Source of the DNA: Jatrophihabitans endophyticus
GTDB lineage: Bacteria; Actinomycetota; Actinomycetes; Mycobacteriales; Jatrophihabitantaceae
Direction: 5' to 3'
DNA length: 64,000 nucleotides
Assembly: GCF_900129455.1 (NCBI RefSeq)
Contig: NZ_FQVU01000003.1
Coordinates: 1 to 64,000, forward strand
In this document: in pieces, positions 23,901-31,774 of the stretch
How the letters are laid out: every line of letters begins with the position of its first letter
Numbering within the stretch: the stretch's first letter is position 1
Position numbers and translations under genes: made by a program
The notes under the pieces: model-generated
Databases searched by the model: none
The model's input: the letters and a program-made list of their open reading frames with translations, nothing else
What the model was told of the DNA's origin: nothing

Positions 23901-23938
23901 TCATGCATCCATGACGAAGTCGACTCTAGAATCATGCA
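23901..23938. promoter_or_regulatory. Direct TCATGCA repeats in the LysR/MFS intergenic region
   Basis: TCATGCA occurs at 23901-23907 and 23932-23938, 31 bases apart, in the 63-bp gap between the divergent genes. The second copy abuts the LysR start codon. They could be recognition or activation sites of the LysR protein; this is inferred from position only. Confidence 0.35.
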
Positions 23939-24847
23939 ATGGCGTATGAGACGGCCGGCCTCGCGCCGGGCCTGGAGCAACTGGTCGCCGTGGTCGAGGC
24001 GGGCAGCATCACCGCCGCCGCGGTGCGCCTCGGCACGCCGCAGCCGACGCTGAGCCGTGCGATCGCCCGGCTCGGGCGCGAGCTCGGCACCGAGCTCGTC
24101 GTCCGCGACGGTCGGGGCGTTCGGTTGACTCGGCAGGGAGAGCAGCTCGCCGAGCATGCGACCCGTGCCCTGCGTGAGGTGCGTGCCGGCGTGGCGACCG
24201 TGCGCGCGGACGCCGACGCCGATGCCGGCCACGTCGTCCTCGGCTTCCTGCACAGCATGGGGCCGCGGGCGGTGCCGTCGCTGCTGCGCGGCTTCCGCGA
24301 CGCGCATCCCGGAGTCTCGATCGGGTTGGTGCAGGAGGCGAGTGACGTCGTGCTCGACGGCGTGCTCGCCGGACGCATCGACCTCGCCCTCGCTTCGCCG
24401 GTCCCGGACCGGCCGGAGTTGCGCCGGCGGGCCCTTGCCCGGCAGCCGTTGGTGGCGGTGGTGCCGGCGAAGCACCGGCTCGCGGCGCGCAGTCGCGTGC
24501 GGCCGGCCGATCTCGCCGGCGAGCCCGTGATCACGTTGCGCCCGGGGTACGGCGTTCGCTCGCTCACCGACGCGCTGCTGCGGCGTGCGGGACTGCCCCT
24601 GACGTACGCCTTCGAGAGCGACGAGATGACGACGGTCGCGGGCCTCGTGGCCGCCGGGCTCGGGGTGGCGGTGCTGCCGCGCGGCGCGGCGAGCGGTTCG
24701 GGCGCCGTCGAGATCGCGTTGAGCGCGCCGGGGCCGGCGCGGGTGATCTCGCTGGCCTGGTCGGCGAGGCGAACGTCGACCGCGCCGGTCACGGCGCTCC
24801 GGCGGCACCTCCTCGCCCACGGCCCGCCGGCCCTGGCGTCGGCCTAG
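23939..24847 (+). CDS. LysR family transcriptional regulator
   Basis: A 302-residue protein of normal LysR length. The N-terminal winged helix (about 10-68) includes SITAAAVRLGTPQPTLSRAIARLGRELG, and the effector-binding domain (about 95-295) has the periplasmic-binding-protein-like pattern. It diverges from the MFS gene at 22673 and most likely controls it. The predicted effector is unknown. Its stop codon lies inside a 14-bp tandem repeat (24836-24886), so repeat expansion could alter the C-terminus. Confidence 0.88.
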   Translation: MAYETAGLAPGLEQLVAVVEAGSITAAAVRLGTPQPTLSRAIARLGRELGTELVVRDGRGVRLTRQGEQLAEHATRALREVRAGVATVRADADADAGHVVLGFLHSMGPRAVPSLLRGFRDAHPGVSIGLVQEASDVVLDGVLAGRIDLALASPVPDRPELRRRALARQPLVAVVPAKHRLAARSRVRPADLAGEPVITLRPGYGVRSLTDALLRRAGLPLTYAFESDEMTTVAGLVAAGLGVAVLPRGAASGSGAVEIALSAPGPARVISLAWSARRTSTAPVTALRRHLLAHGPPALASA

Positions 24848-24886
24848 CCGCGTCGGCCTAGCCGCGTCGACCTGGCCGCGTCGGAC
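24836..24886 (+). repeat. 14-bp tandem repeat spanning the LysR stop
   Basis: The unit GCGTCGGCCTAGCC occurs exactly at 24836-24849 and 24850-24863, then with two changes at 24864-24877, and partly thereafter. It covers the LysR stop codon and most of the gap to the TetR gene. Confidence 0.7.
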
Positions 24887-24889
24887 CGG

Positions 24890-25462
24890 TCACGCGGCGA
24901 GCGGGGCGTCGAGGATCGTCTGCAGGTGCGCGCGGGGATCGGCGACCGCGCCCGTGACGACGTCGTCGAGCCACACCCGGAACCCGGCGATGGTGCGTGC
25001 GACCATCAGCCGGGTGCGCCAGTCGGGCTCGTCGTGGCCGTGCCGGGCGGCGAGCAGGCCGGCGATGCGCCATTCGTGGTCGGAGAGCACGGTCGCGGCC
25101 GACACGTGCTCGGGCCGGCTGTCGCGCAGCACCGTGCGCATCTCCACGAGCCGCCGCCGGCGGTGCAGCGAGTCGTCGGCCAGGGCCGACAGCGCGTGCC
25201 GCAGCGCCTCGGCGTCCGGGAGCTCGGCCGGCGCCGCGGCGATCGCGAGGTCGACGCTGGCCGCGATCTCGCGCATCGGTTCGAGCAGGACGTCCTCCTT
25301 GGCCGCGAAGTAGCGGAAGAAGGTGCGCCGGCCGATGCCCGCCTCGTCGCAGATCTGCGCCACGGTGACGTCGTCGTAGCCGTCGCGCAAGAAGAGCCGG
25401 AACGCGGCGTCGACCGTGCCGCTGCGGCTCGCCGTCCGCTTGCGCTCCCGCAGTCCGGTCAC
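24890..25462 (-). CDS. TetR/AcrR family transcriptional regulator
   Basis: A 190-residue regulator whose DNA-binding domain (about 5-60) contains VTVAQICDEAGIGRRTFFRYFAAKEDVL, a very typical TetR helix-turn-helix. The rest is the helical ligand domain, resembling MftR-type regulators with the RLMVARTIAGFRVWLDD end. GTG at 25462 is taken as start because it directly precedes the conserved TGLRERKR leader. It diverges from a 14-helix MFS gene, and a near-perfect 40-bp dyad lies between them. The likely role is repression of the exporter, relieved by its substrate. Confidence 0.88.
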   Translation of the reverse strand: MTGLRERKRTASRSGTVDAAFRLFLRDGYDDVTVAQICDEAGIGRRTFFRYFAAKEDVLLEPMREIAASVDLAIAAAPAELPDAEALRHALSALADDSLHRRRRLVEMRTVLRDSRPEHVSAATVLSDHEWRIAGLLAARHGHDEPDWRTRLMVARTIAGFRVWLDDVVTGAVADPRAHLQTILDAPLAA

Positions 25463-25493
25463 GTGCGCCTCCTCGGTTGCGGTCCAGCGTAAC

Positions 25494-25533
25494 AAAGTGG
25501 CACGCTGTGCCTCGTGGCGCAGCGTGCCACTTT
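25494..25533. promoter_or_regulatory. Strong 40-bp dyad between TetR and MFS genes (operator)
   Basis: AAAGTGGCACGCTG (25494-25507) is mirrored exactly by CAGCGTGCCACTTT (25520-25533). The symmetry continues inward to a four-base centre with one mismatch. It lies 31 bp from the TetR start and 19 bp from the MFS start, an ideal place for a TetR-type repressor to block both promoters. Confidence 0.75.
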
Positions 25534-25552
25534 CTCACTAAAGGATGTCCGC

Positions 25553-26995
25553 ATGACGGTCTCGACCGATAGGTCCGCTCGCACCACCCCCGCCGAGCAC
25601 GATCACGACGGCTGGACGGCCCAACGCATCGCAGCGCTCGCCGTCGTCGGCGTGGGCGGCCTGCTCGTCTCGCTGACGCAGTCCCTGCTGGTGCCGGTGC
25701 TGCCCACGATCGAGGCCGATCTCGGCAGCTCGGCCACCGCGACCCAGTGGCTGCTGACCTCCACGCTGCTCGTCGCGGCGGTGGCGGTGCCCGTCGTCGG
25801 CCGGCTCGCCGACCTGTACGGCAAGAAGCGGATGCTCCTCGTCTCCTCGGTCGCGCTCACGGTCGGCTCGCTGGTCTCCGCGCTGAGCACGTCACTGGCG
25901 CCGATGCTGGTCGGCCGGGCGATCGTCGGCGTCTCGACGGTGGCCATCCCCGTCGGCATCAGCCTCATCGGCACCGTCCTGCCGCGCCACCTCGCGTCCT
26001 CGGGCATCGCGCTCGTGAGTGCCACGCTGGGCATCGGTGGAGCGCTCGGCCTGCCGTTGGCCGGCCTGGTGGCCGAGCACTCCGACTACCACGTGCTGTT
26101 CTGGATCTGCGTCGTCGGTGGGGCGCTGGCCTTCGCCGGCACGCTCGTCTCGCTGCCGGAGACGGACCGGGCCGAGCACGGCCGGATGGACTACCCGGGC
26201 TCGCTGCTGCTCGCGGCCGCGCTCGTCAGCCTGCTGCTGCCGTTGAGCCAGGGCGGCAGCTGGGGGTGGGGCTCCGCCCGCACGCTGGCGCTCTTCGCCG
26301 CCGCCGCCGTGCTGTTCGTCGCGTTCGTCTCGCTCGAGCTGTGGCGGCGCTCGCCGCTGGTGGACGTCCGCAGTGCGGCCAAGGCGCCGATCCTGCTCAC
26401 CAACATCGCCTCGATCTGCGTCGGCTTCGCCCTGTTCGCGAGCCTGATCGGCACCGCGTCCTACGTGCAGGCGCCCGAGGCGTCCGGGTACGGGTTCGGC
26501 TCGTCGATCCTGGTCGCGGGGCTGTGCCTGCTGCCCAGCGGCCTGGCGATGCTGCTGCTCTCGCCGGTGTCGGCGCGCATCTCCGACCGCTTCGGCCCCA
26601 AGATCACGCTCGCGCTCGGGGCGGCGATCGTCGCCGCCGGCTTCGTGGTGCGGATGGTGTGCACGGGAGCGCTGTGGGAGGTCATCGTGGGCACGAGCAT
26701 CGCCGGGGCCGGAACCGGTATCGCCTACGCCGCCATGCCGGGGTTGATCAACCTGGCGACGCCGCGGGCCGCCCTCGCCGCCGCGAACAGCCTCAACGCC
26801 CTGTGCCGCAGCCTCGGCAGCTCGCTGGCGAGCGCCGTCGGCGGCACGATCCTCGCCGCGCAGGTCATCACGCTGGGGCCGGCCACCCTGCCGTCGCTCA
26901 CCGGCTACCGCATCCTGTTCGCCCTCTGCGCGGGCGCGGCGCTGCTCGGTGCCGTCATCGCGCTGCTGGTCCCGCGGGTGCCGCACCGGGACTGA
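25553..26995 (+). CDS. DHA2-family (14-TMS) MFS drug exporter
   Basis: A 480-residue membrane protein with about fourteen helices. The family loop GRLADLYGKKRML lies between helices 2 and 3, and motif C-like GGALGLPLAGLVAEH is in helix 5. Such EmrB/QacA-type exporters expel drugs or metabolites with the proton motive force. The ATG at 25553 is used because AAAGGA precedes it and the upstream in-frame codons lie within the operator dyad. It is divergent from its presumed TetR repressor. The last 41 bases overlap the end of the convergent XRE gene. Confidence 0.9.
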   Translation: MTVSTDRSARTTPAEHDHDGWTAQRIAALAVVGVGGLLVSLTQSLLVPVLPTIEADLGSSATATQWLLTSTLLVAAVAVPVVGRLADLYGKKRMLLVSSVALTVGSLVSALSTSLAPMLVGRAIVGVSTVAIPVGISLIGTVLPRHLASSGIALVSATLGIGGALGLPLAGLVAEHSDYHVLFWICVVGGALAFAGTLVSLPETDRAEHGRMDYPGSLLLAAALVSLLLPLSQGGSWGWGSARTLALFAAAAVLFVAFVSLELWRRSPLVDVRSAAKAPILLTNIASICVGFALFASLIGTASYVQAPEASGYGFGSSILVAGLCLLPSGLAMLLLSPVSARISDRFGPKITLALGAAIVAAGFVVRMVCTGALWEVIVGTSIAGAGTGIAYAAMPGLINLATPRAALAAANSLNALCRSLGSSLASAVGGTILAAQVITLGPATLPSLTGYRILFALCAGAALLGAVIALLVPRVPHRD

Positions 26996-27785
26996 CGGCC
27001 AGGGCGCGCAGCCGGGCCGCGGTGTCGTCGTCGGCCGGGTAGAAGCACTCGATCACGAGCTCGTCGACGGTGACGTCGGCGGCGGTCTCGACCGCCGCCG
27101 AGATCGAGAACAACGACAGCTCCGCGGCGCCGTCGCGCAGCCGCAGCGGGACGACGACGTCGTCGGCCCGCGCGGTCGGCGGCGGCGCCTGGACGTCGTC
27201 GCCGGCGTAACCGAGCAGCTCCGCATGCAGGGCGCGCAGCCGCGGGTCGCCGGTGCGTTCCACGCGATGCTGCAGCTGCGCGAGCAGCCGGCCGCGCCAC
27301 TGTGCCAGGTTGGCGATCCGCGGCGCGAGGCCGTCGGGGTGCAGGCTGAGTCGCAACGCGTTGACCGGCGGCGCCAGCAGCCTCGCGGCGCACCCCGCGG
27401 TCATCACCCCCAGGGCGGCGTTCGCGTCCTGCACCTCCCACCAGCGGTTCAGGACCAGTGCGGGGTAGGGCTGGTGACCGTCGAGGACGCGGCGCAGCGC
27501 GGCACGCACGCCGGCCAGCGCCGGGGCGTCGAGGCCGTGTTGCGGGTAGGCGGGTGCGTACCCGCCGGCGAGCAGCACCTGGTTGCGTTCGCGGAGCGGG
27601 ACGTCGAGCTGCTCGGTCAGGCGCAGGATCAGTTCCGGGGTCGGCCGCGACCGGCCGGTCTCGACGAAGCTCAGGTGGCGGGTCGAGACCTCGGCCCGCG
27701 AGGAGAGCTCCAGCTGGCTGAGCCGGCGCCGCTCGCGCCATTCGCGCAACAGCACGCCGACCGGTCGTCCCACCGTGGAGGTCAT
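26955..27785 (-). CDS. XRE-family regulator with MmyB-like C-terminal domain
   Basis: A 276-residue protein. The N-terminal Cro/C1-type domain (about 8-70) reads LLREWRERRRLSQLELSSRAEVSTRHLSFVETGRSRPT, and the rest is the MmyB-like ligand-binding domain with YPALVLNRWWEVQDANAA. This regulator family is very often found divergent from a small NTF2/SnoaL-like gene, exactly as here (27875). The start ATG at 27785 follows the conserved beginning. A 21-bp dyad lies upstream. It overlaps the MFS gene tail to tail by 41 bases. Confidence 0.9.
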   Translation of the reverse strand: MTSTVGRPVGVLLREWRERRRLSQLELSSRAEVSTRHLSFVETGRSRPTPELILRLTEQLDVPLRERNQVLLAGGYAPAYPQHGLDAPALAGVRAALRRVLDGHQPYPALVLNRWWEVQDANAALGVMTAGCAARLLAPPVNALRLSLHPDGLAPRIANLAQWRGRLLAQLQHRVERTGDPRLRALHAELLGYAGDDVQAPPPTARADDVVVPLRLRDGAAELSLFSISAAVETAADVTVDELVIECFYPADDDTAARLRALAVSPGAAPAGPAAR

Positions 27786-27819
27786 GGCCGCCGACGCTAG
27801 CGACCACCGTGCGGCCACG

Positions 27820-27840
27820 CGATTACCTGCGAGGGAATCG
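27820..27840. promoter_or_regulatory. Putative XRE operator (21-bp dyad)
   Basis: CGATTACCT (27820-27828) and AGGGAATCG (27832-27840) are complementary at 8 of 9 positions around GCG. It lies midway between the divergent XRE regulator and the NTF2-like gene. Regulation of both by the XRE protein is inferred. Confidence 0.55.
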
Positions 27841-27874
27841 ACGCGGGGCACGTCCGGGCCCGAGGCTCGACGCC

Positions 27875-28264
27875 ATGACCACCACAGCGAACGACACCAC
27901 CGACAGCACCGCTCACGACCTGCGCGCCGCCTACCTCGACACGTGGAACGCGACCGAGCCGGCCGGGCGCCGCGCCCTGCTGGCACGGCACTGGGCTCCC
28001 GACGCGTCCTACGTCGACCCGCTCGCCACCGCCACCGGAACCGACGAGCTCGACGCGACGATCGCCGCCGTCCAGGCGCAGTTCCCCGGCTTCGTCTTCA
28101 CTGCGCTCGGCGAGGCCGACGGCCACCAGCGCCTGGTGCGGTTCCGCTGGGCGCTCGGCCCGGCGGGCGCCGACGCGGTGGTCGAGGGCTTCGACGTCCT
28201 CGTCACCGACGGGGCCGGGCGCATTCGGCAGGTGCTGGGGTTCCTCGACCGGGTACCCGGCTGA
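27875..28264 (+). CDS. NTF2/SnoaL-like small protein
   Basis: A 129-residue protein with the cone-shaped NTF2 fold pattern: AYLDTWNATEPAGRRALLARHWAPDASYVDP at the start, a central FPGFVFT strand, and RIRQVLGFLDRVP at the end. Members can be small isomerases/hydrolases or ligand carriers; no catalytic pair can be assigned. It is paired with the divergent MmyB-like XRE regulator, a recurring actinobacterial module, and is probably its target. Confidence 0.85.
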   Translation: MTTTANDTTDSTAHDLRAAYLDTWNATEPAGRRALLARHWAPDASYVDPLATATGTDELDATIAAVQAQFPGFVFTALGEADGHQRLVRFRWALGPAGADAVVEGFDVLVTDGAGRIRQVLGFLDRVPG

Positions 28265-28299
28265 GTCTTCTCTACCGAATCGATGGGTAAAGTGCCGGC

Positions 28300-29283
28300 A
28301 TGGCGCTGCCGGACTTCCTCCTCGTCGGGGCCCCCAAGGCGGGGTCGACGGCGCTGCACGCCGCGCTCGTCGGGCACCCGCAGCTCTACCTCTCCGACCC
28401 GAAGGAACCCAAGTTCTTCCTGACCGACGGGCGCCGGCCGCGGCGGAGCGAGCAGCGGGGACCGGGCGACGCGCACAGCGCGCAGGAGTGGGTGTGGCGG
28501 CGCGACCGCTACGAGGCGTTGTTCGCCGGGGCGCCACCCGGGACGCTGGCGGGCGAGAGCACGCCCTTCTACCTCTGGGACGCCGAGTCGCACCGGCGCA
28601 TGGCGCGGCTCGTCCCGGCGGCCAGGCTCATCGCGGTGATCCGCGATCCCGTCGACCGCGCCTACTCGAACTGGACGCACCTGCGCGCCGACGGTCTCGA
28701 GCCCGAGGCCGACTTCCTGCGGGCGTGCGACCTGGAGGCCCAGCGGGCCGAGCGGGGTTGGGCGCCGTTCTGGCGGTACCAGGGCCTCGGCCGCTACGGC
28801 GAGCAGCTGGCGCACCTGTTCGAGCACTTCCCGCGCGAGCAGGTCGCGGTCGTCCGGTACCGCGAACTCATCGACTCACCGGCCGAGACCCTGGACCGGT
28901 TGACCGGCTTCCTCGGCGTCGACCGGGGGGTGGTCACCGCCATCCCCGGCTCGAACGTGTCGAGCTGGGCCGCGGACGGCGTCGTGAACGCGGGGCTGCG
29001 CCGAGCGGTCCGCGCCGGCGCGGCGCTCGGCTCGCTCGCCCCGCCGGCCGTGTGGCGGCAGGCCTCGCGACCGCTGCTCGCCGCGTTGCACCGCGGACCG
29101 GGCGCGCGACCGTCGCTGGACGTCGCGGTGCGGCGCGAGCTCGTCGGCCGGTTCGCCGACGACATCGCGCTGCTGGAGGAGCTGCTCGGCAACTCCTATC
29201 AGGACTGGCTGGGCGACTCGGGCCGCGGCACGTACGCGGTGCGCAGGTCGTTGGCGCCGTCCGAGCGTGACGCCTCCCAGTAG
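28300..29283 (+). CDS. Sulfotransferase
   Basis: A 327-residue PAPS-dependent sulfotransferase. The 5'-phosphosulfate loop is GAPKAGST (residues 10-17), and the 3'-phosphate-binding segment RDPVDRAYSNW follows near residue 115. The conserved KFF and LAGESTPFYL segments are also present. It should transfer sulfate from PAPS to a hydroxyl or amine; in actinobacteria targets include glycolipids and antibiotics, but nothing nearby reveals the acceptor. TAAAGT ends six bases before the ATG, suggesting leaderless transcription. Its final 85 bases overlap the convergent gene. Confidence 0.9.
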   Translation: MALPDFLLVGAPKAGSTALHAALVGHPQLYLSDPKEPKFFLTDGRRPRRSEQRGPGDAHSAQEWVWRRDRYEALFAGAPPGTLAGESTPFYLWDAESHRRMARLVPAARLIAVIRDPVDRAYSNWTHLRADGLEPEADFLRACDLEAQRAERGWAPFWRYQGLGRYGEQLAHLFEHFPREQVAVVRYRELIDSPAETLDRLTGFLGVDRGVVTAIPGSNVSSWAADGVVNAGLRRAVRAGAALGSLAPPAVWRQASRPLLAALHRGPGARPSLDVAVRRELVGRFADDIALLEELLGNSYQDWLGDSGRGTYAVRRSLAPSERDASQ

Positions 29284-30110
29284 AACCGGGTCCCCAGCGG
29301 GGACTCGGCGAGGCTGACGTAGCGCACGGTCCGGCCGTGCGGCGTCGGCCCCGCACTCGTCGCGAACGCGTCCGGCCCGGTGCCGAGCGCGACCCCGGTG
29401 CGCTCGAACCAGTTCTCGGCCGCCGAGGCCCGGCCGTCGTAGAACGCGAGCCAGCCGTCGCCGGTGCGCACGACGCTCGTGATGCGGGTGCCGCGCGCGT
29501 CCCAGGTGTCGGGGGTGGGGCCGAGCGCCGTGCCGCGTTCCTGCCACTGGAGCCCGTCGTCGCTCGTGAGGTACACGCTCGTCATGCGGTCGGCGTGGTC
29601 GTCACCGCCGTCGAGCGGGTGACGGCACGCCCACATCTGCCACTCCGGGCCGCTGCGGCGCACGACGACGTCCTTCCAGGCCGTCGCGTCGTCGCCGGGC
29701 AGGACGACGGTGCGCTTGCCGTCGGCGAGCGTCGCGAGCTCGTCGGACTCGATGGCCTCGACCCACCAGTGCTTCGAGTTCTCGGTGGAGCACGAGACGT
29801 AGAGGCGCCACCCGCCGTCGGCCAGCGGGACGAGGGCGGGCCGCTCCAGCGACGCGGAGTCGAACTGCTCGCTGGTGACCGTCGCGACGGTCTCGAACGT
29901 CTCGCCGTCGGCGGACCTCGCGACCACGTTGGCGTACCCGCGCCCCTCGGTGACCGGCCGACGCAGTCGGTAGGCGAGGTAGAAGCTGCCGTCCTGCCAC
30001 ACCGCCGACGGGCCGCCGGCCCAGAAACCCACGCCGTCGCCGGGCGGTTCGATCACGGTGGTGGCGGCGGGATCGGCGACGAGCTCGAGCAGGTGGGACG
30101 GGTCGGTCAC
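29199..30110 (-). CDS. Five-bladed beta-propeller glycosidase-like protein
   Basis: A 303-residue cytoplasmic-looking protein with repeated propeller strands: GVGFWAGGPSAVWQDGSFYLAYR, SLERPALVPLADGGWRLYVS, AWKDVVVRRSGPEWQMWAC and TSVVRTGDGWLAFYDGR. These resemble GH43/GH32/GH130-type folds. No signal peptide is present. Family, substrate and catalytic acids cannot be fixed by eye, and it could be a non-enzymatic propeller. GTG at 30110 is the preferred start. It diverges from osmC and overlaps the sulfotransferase gene tail to tail by 85 bases, the largest convergent overlap here. Confidence 0.72.
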   Translation of the reverse strand: MTDPSHLLELVADPAATTVIEPPGDGVGFWAGGPSAVWQDGSFYLAYRLRRPVTEGRGYANVVARSADGETFETVATVTSEQFDSASLERPALVPLADGGWRLYVSCSTENSKHWWVEAIESDELATLADGKRTVVLPGDDATAWKDVVVRRSGPEWQMWACRHPLDGGDDHADRMTSVYLTSDDGLQWQERGTALGPTPDTWDARGTRITSVVRTGDGWLAFYDGRASAAENWFERTGVALGTGPDAFATSAGPTPHGRTVRYVSLAESPLGTRFYWEASRSDGANDLRTAYVPRPESPSQS

Positions 30111-30155
30111 GGCGCCGAGCCTAATGGGCTCGCGTCGCCGGCCTACGGTGACGGC

Positions 30156-30638
30156 ATGGCCCGGGAACACCACTTCGCCTCACGGTTGCGCTGGAGCGGG
30201 TCGACGGCGGCCGGTTATCGCGGGTACGAGCGCACGCACACGGTGACGACGCCGCCCGCGGCGCAAGCCCTGCAGGTCAGCGCGGCTCCCGCCTTCCTCG
30301 GCGACGAGACCCACGCCAACCCCGAGCAGCTCGTCCTCGCCGCGGCGAGCTCGTGCCAGCTGCTGTCCTTCCTCGCCGAGGCGGCGCGCGCCGGGATCGA
30401 GGTCGTCGACTACGCCGACGACGCGGCGGCGGTCATGCCCGTCACGCGGGGCCCGATGGCCATCACGCGCATCGAGCTGCGCCCGGTGATCACGGTGGCG
30501 GCCGGGACCAATCACGAGGCGGTCGAGCGTGCCGCGCACCGGGGCCACGAACAGTGCTTCATCGCCAACTCGCTGCGCAGCGAGGTCGTCGTCGAGGTCA
30601 CGGTCCGCGAGGCCGGGACGACGCGGCCCGCGACGTAA
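30156..30638 (+). CDS. OsmC family protein (organic hydroperoxide reductase-like)
   Basis: A 160-residue protein with the OsmC/Ohr fold and the two redox cysteines: C67 in NPEQLVLAAASSCQLL and C134 in GHEQCFIANS. Such proteins detoxify organic hydroperoxides using thiols. TACGGT ends six bases before the ATG, suggesting a leaderless start. The prenyltransferase gene starts nine bases after its stop, and the predicted -10 element of that gene overlaps the osmC stop codon, so the two may be separately and jointly transcribed. Confidence 0.9.
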   Translation: MAREHHFASRLRWSGSTAAGYRGYERTHTVTTPPAAQALQVSAAPAFLGDETHANPEQLVLAAASSCQLLSFLAEAARAGIEVVDYADDAAAVMPVTRGPMAITRIELRPVITVAAGTNHEAVERAAHRGHEQCFIANSLRSEVVVEVTVREAGTTRPAT

Positions 30639-30647
30639 CCTGAGCAC

Positions 30648-31700
30648 ATGAGTAGTACCGCGCCCGCCCTGGGCAAGCCCCCGGCACGGCAGCGGGGGCC
30701 GTTCGCGTGGGTCGGCGCCTTCACCGGCTTCTACCCCGCGCAGGCGTCGGAGTTCTCGCACCTCGACCCGGTCACCCGGTTCCTCTACGCCGCCCGCAGC
30801 GTGATCCTGGTGATCTCGGCGCAGTCGGCCCTCATGGCCGGTCTGCTGGCCGCCACCGATCGTCGTTTGGCCTGGCTGCCCTTCGCCCTGGTCTTCGTCG
30901 GCTACCTGGTGCTGCACGCGATCAGCAACCTGTCCAACGACTACTTCGGGTACCGCCGGGGACACGACACCGACGACTCGCCGCGGCGACGCTACACGCT
31001 GCACCCGATCGCCAGCGGCGCGGTGACGCCGCGGCTGCTCGCCACCGGGCTCGTCGTCCTCGGCGTCGTGGCGATCGCCATCGCCGCCTACTTCGTCGCG
31101 CTGCGCGGCTGGCCGGCCGGCTGGCTCGCCGTCGTCGGCGCGGTCCTGCTCTACGCCTACGACGCCGCGCCGCGTGCCCTCAAGGAGCTCGGGCTCGGGG
31201 AGGTCGCCGCCTTCGCGGTGTGGGGCCCGTTGATGATCGGCGGCGGCTACTACGTCGTCACCGGCCACTGGTCCGGCGCCGCGTTCGTGGCCTCGGTGCC
31301 ACCGGGGCTCGGCGTGATGTCGATCCTGGTCGGCAAGCACATCGACCAGCGCGAGTTCGACACCGTGCACAACCAGCGCACGCTGCCGCTCATCCTCGGC
31401 GACACCGTCGCCCGGCGGTTCGACCAGGTGTCGGTCGCGGCGATGTACGTGGTGACGGTGCTGGCGATCCTGCTCGGCTCGTTGACCCCGTTCGCGCTCG
31501 TGAGCGTGGTGGCGCTGCCCCGGGCACTGCGCGCGCTGCGGGTCATGAACGACCCCGCACCGGCCGAGCCGCCCGCGGGCTACGTCGGCTGGCCGCTCTG
31601 GTACCACCGGGTCTGTCTCGTCCACAACCGTGCCTTCGGCTGGCTGTTCGTGCTCGGCCTGGCGGCCGGCGCGTTCTTCCCGGACGTCCGGATCGGCTGA
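30648..31700 (+). CDS. UbiA-family membrane prenyltransferase
   Basis: A 350-residue membrane protein with about eight or nine helices. The first aspartate-rich motif is SNDYFGYRRGHDTDD (N97, D98, D107, D109, D110), and the second lies in GKHIDQREFDTVHNQRTLP. These bind magnesium and the prenyl diphosphate. It resembles MenA/UbiA enzymes but is longer than MenA, with a divergent N-terminus and a C-terminal helix, so the acceptor could be a quinone precursor or another aromatic. No men genes are nearby. TAACCT, which overlaps the osmC stop, ends six bases before the ATG. Confidence 0.85.
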   Translation: MSSTAPALGKPPARQRGPFAWVGAFTGFYPAQASEFSHLDPVTRFLYAARSVILVISAQSALMAGLLAATDRRLAWLPFALVFVGYLVLHAISNLSNDYFGYRRGHDTDDSPRRRYTLHPIASGAVTPRLLATGLVVLGVVAIAIAAYFVALRGWPAGWLAVVGAVLLYAYDAAPRALKELGLGEVAAFAVWGPLMIGGGYYVVTGHWSGAAFVASVPPGLGVMSILVGKHIDQREFDTVHNQRTLPLILGDTVARRFDQVSVAAMYVVTVLAILLGSLTPFALVSVVALPRALRALRVMNDPAPAEPPAGYVGWPLWYHRVCLVHNRAFGWLFVLGLAAGAFFPDVRIG

Positions 31701-31739
31701 CCCGCCCCGCGCGCATCGCCCGCCCCACGACGTCCGGGT

Positions 31740-31762
31740 GGCTTATCGGCACCCGGTAAGCC
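31740..31762. promoter_or_regulatory. 23-bp dyad just upstream of the double-SDR gene
   Basis: GGCTTATCGG (31740-31749) and CCGGTAAGCC (31753-31762) are mirror-symmetric apart from one T/G position, around CAC. It ends twelve bases before the ATG at 31775. It may be an operator for an unlinked regulator or an mRNA hairpin at the ribosome site. Confidence 0.5.
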
Positions 31763-31774
31763 AGGATTCGCAGC

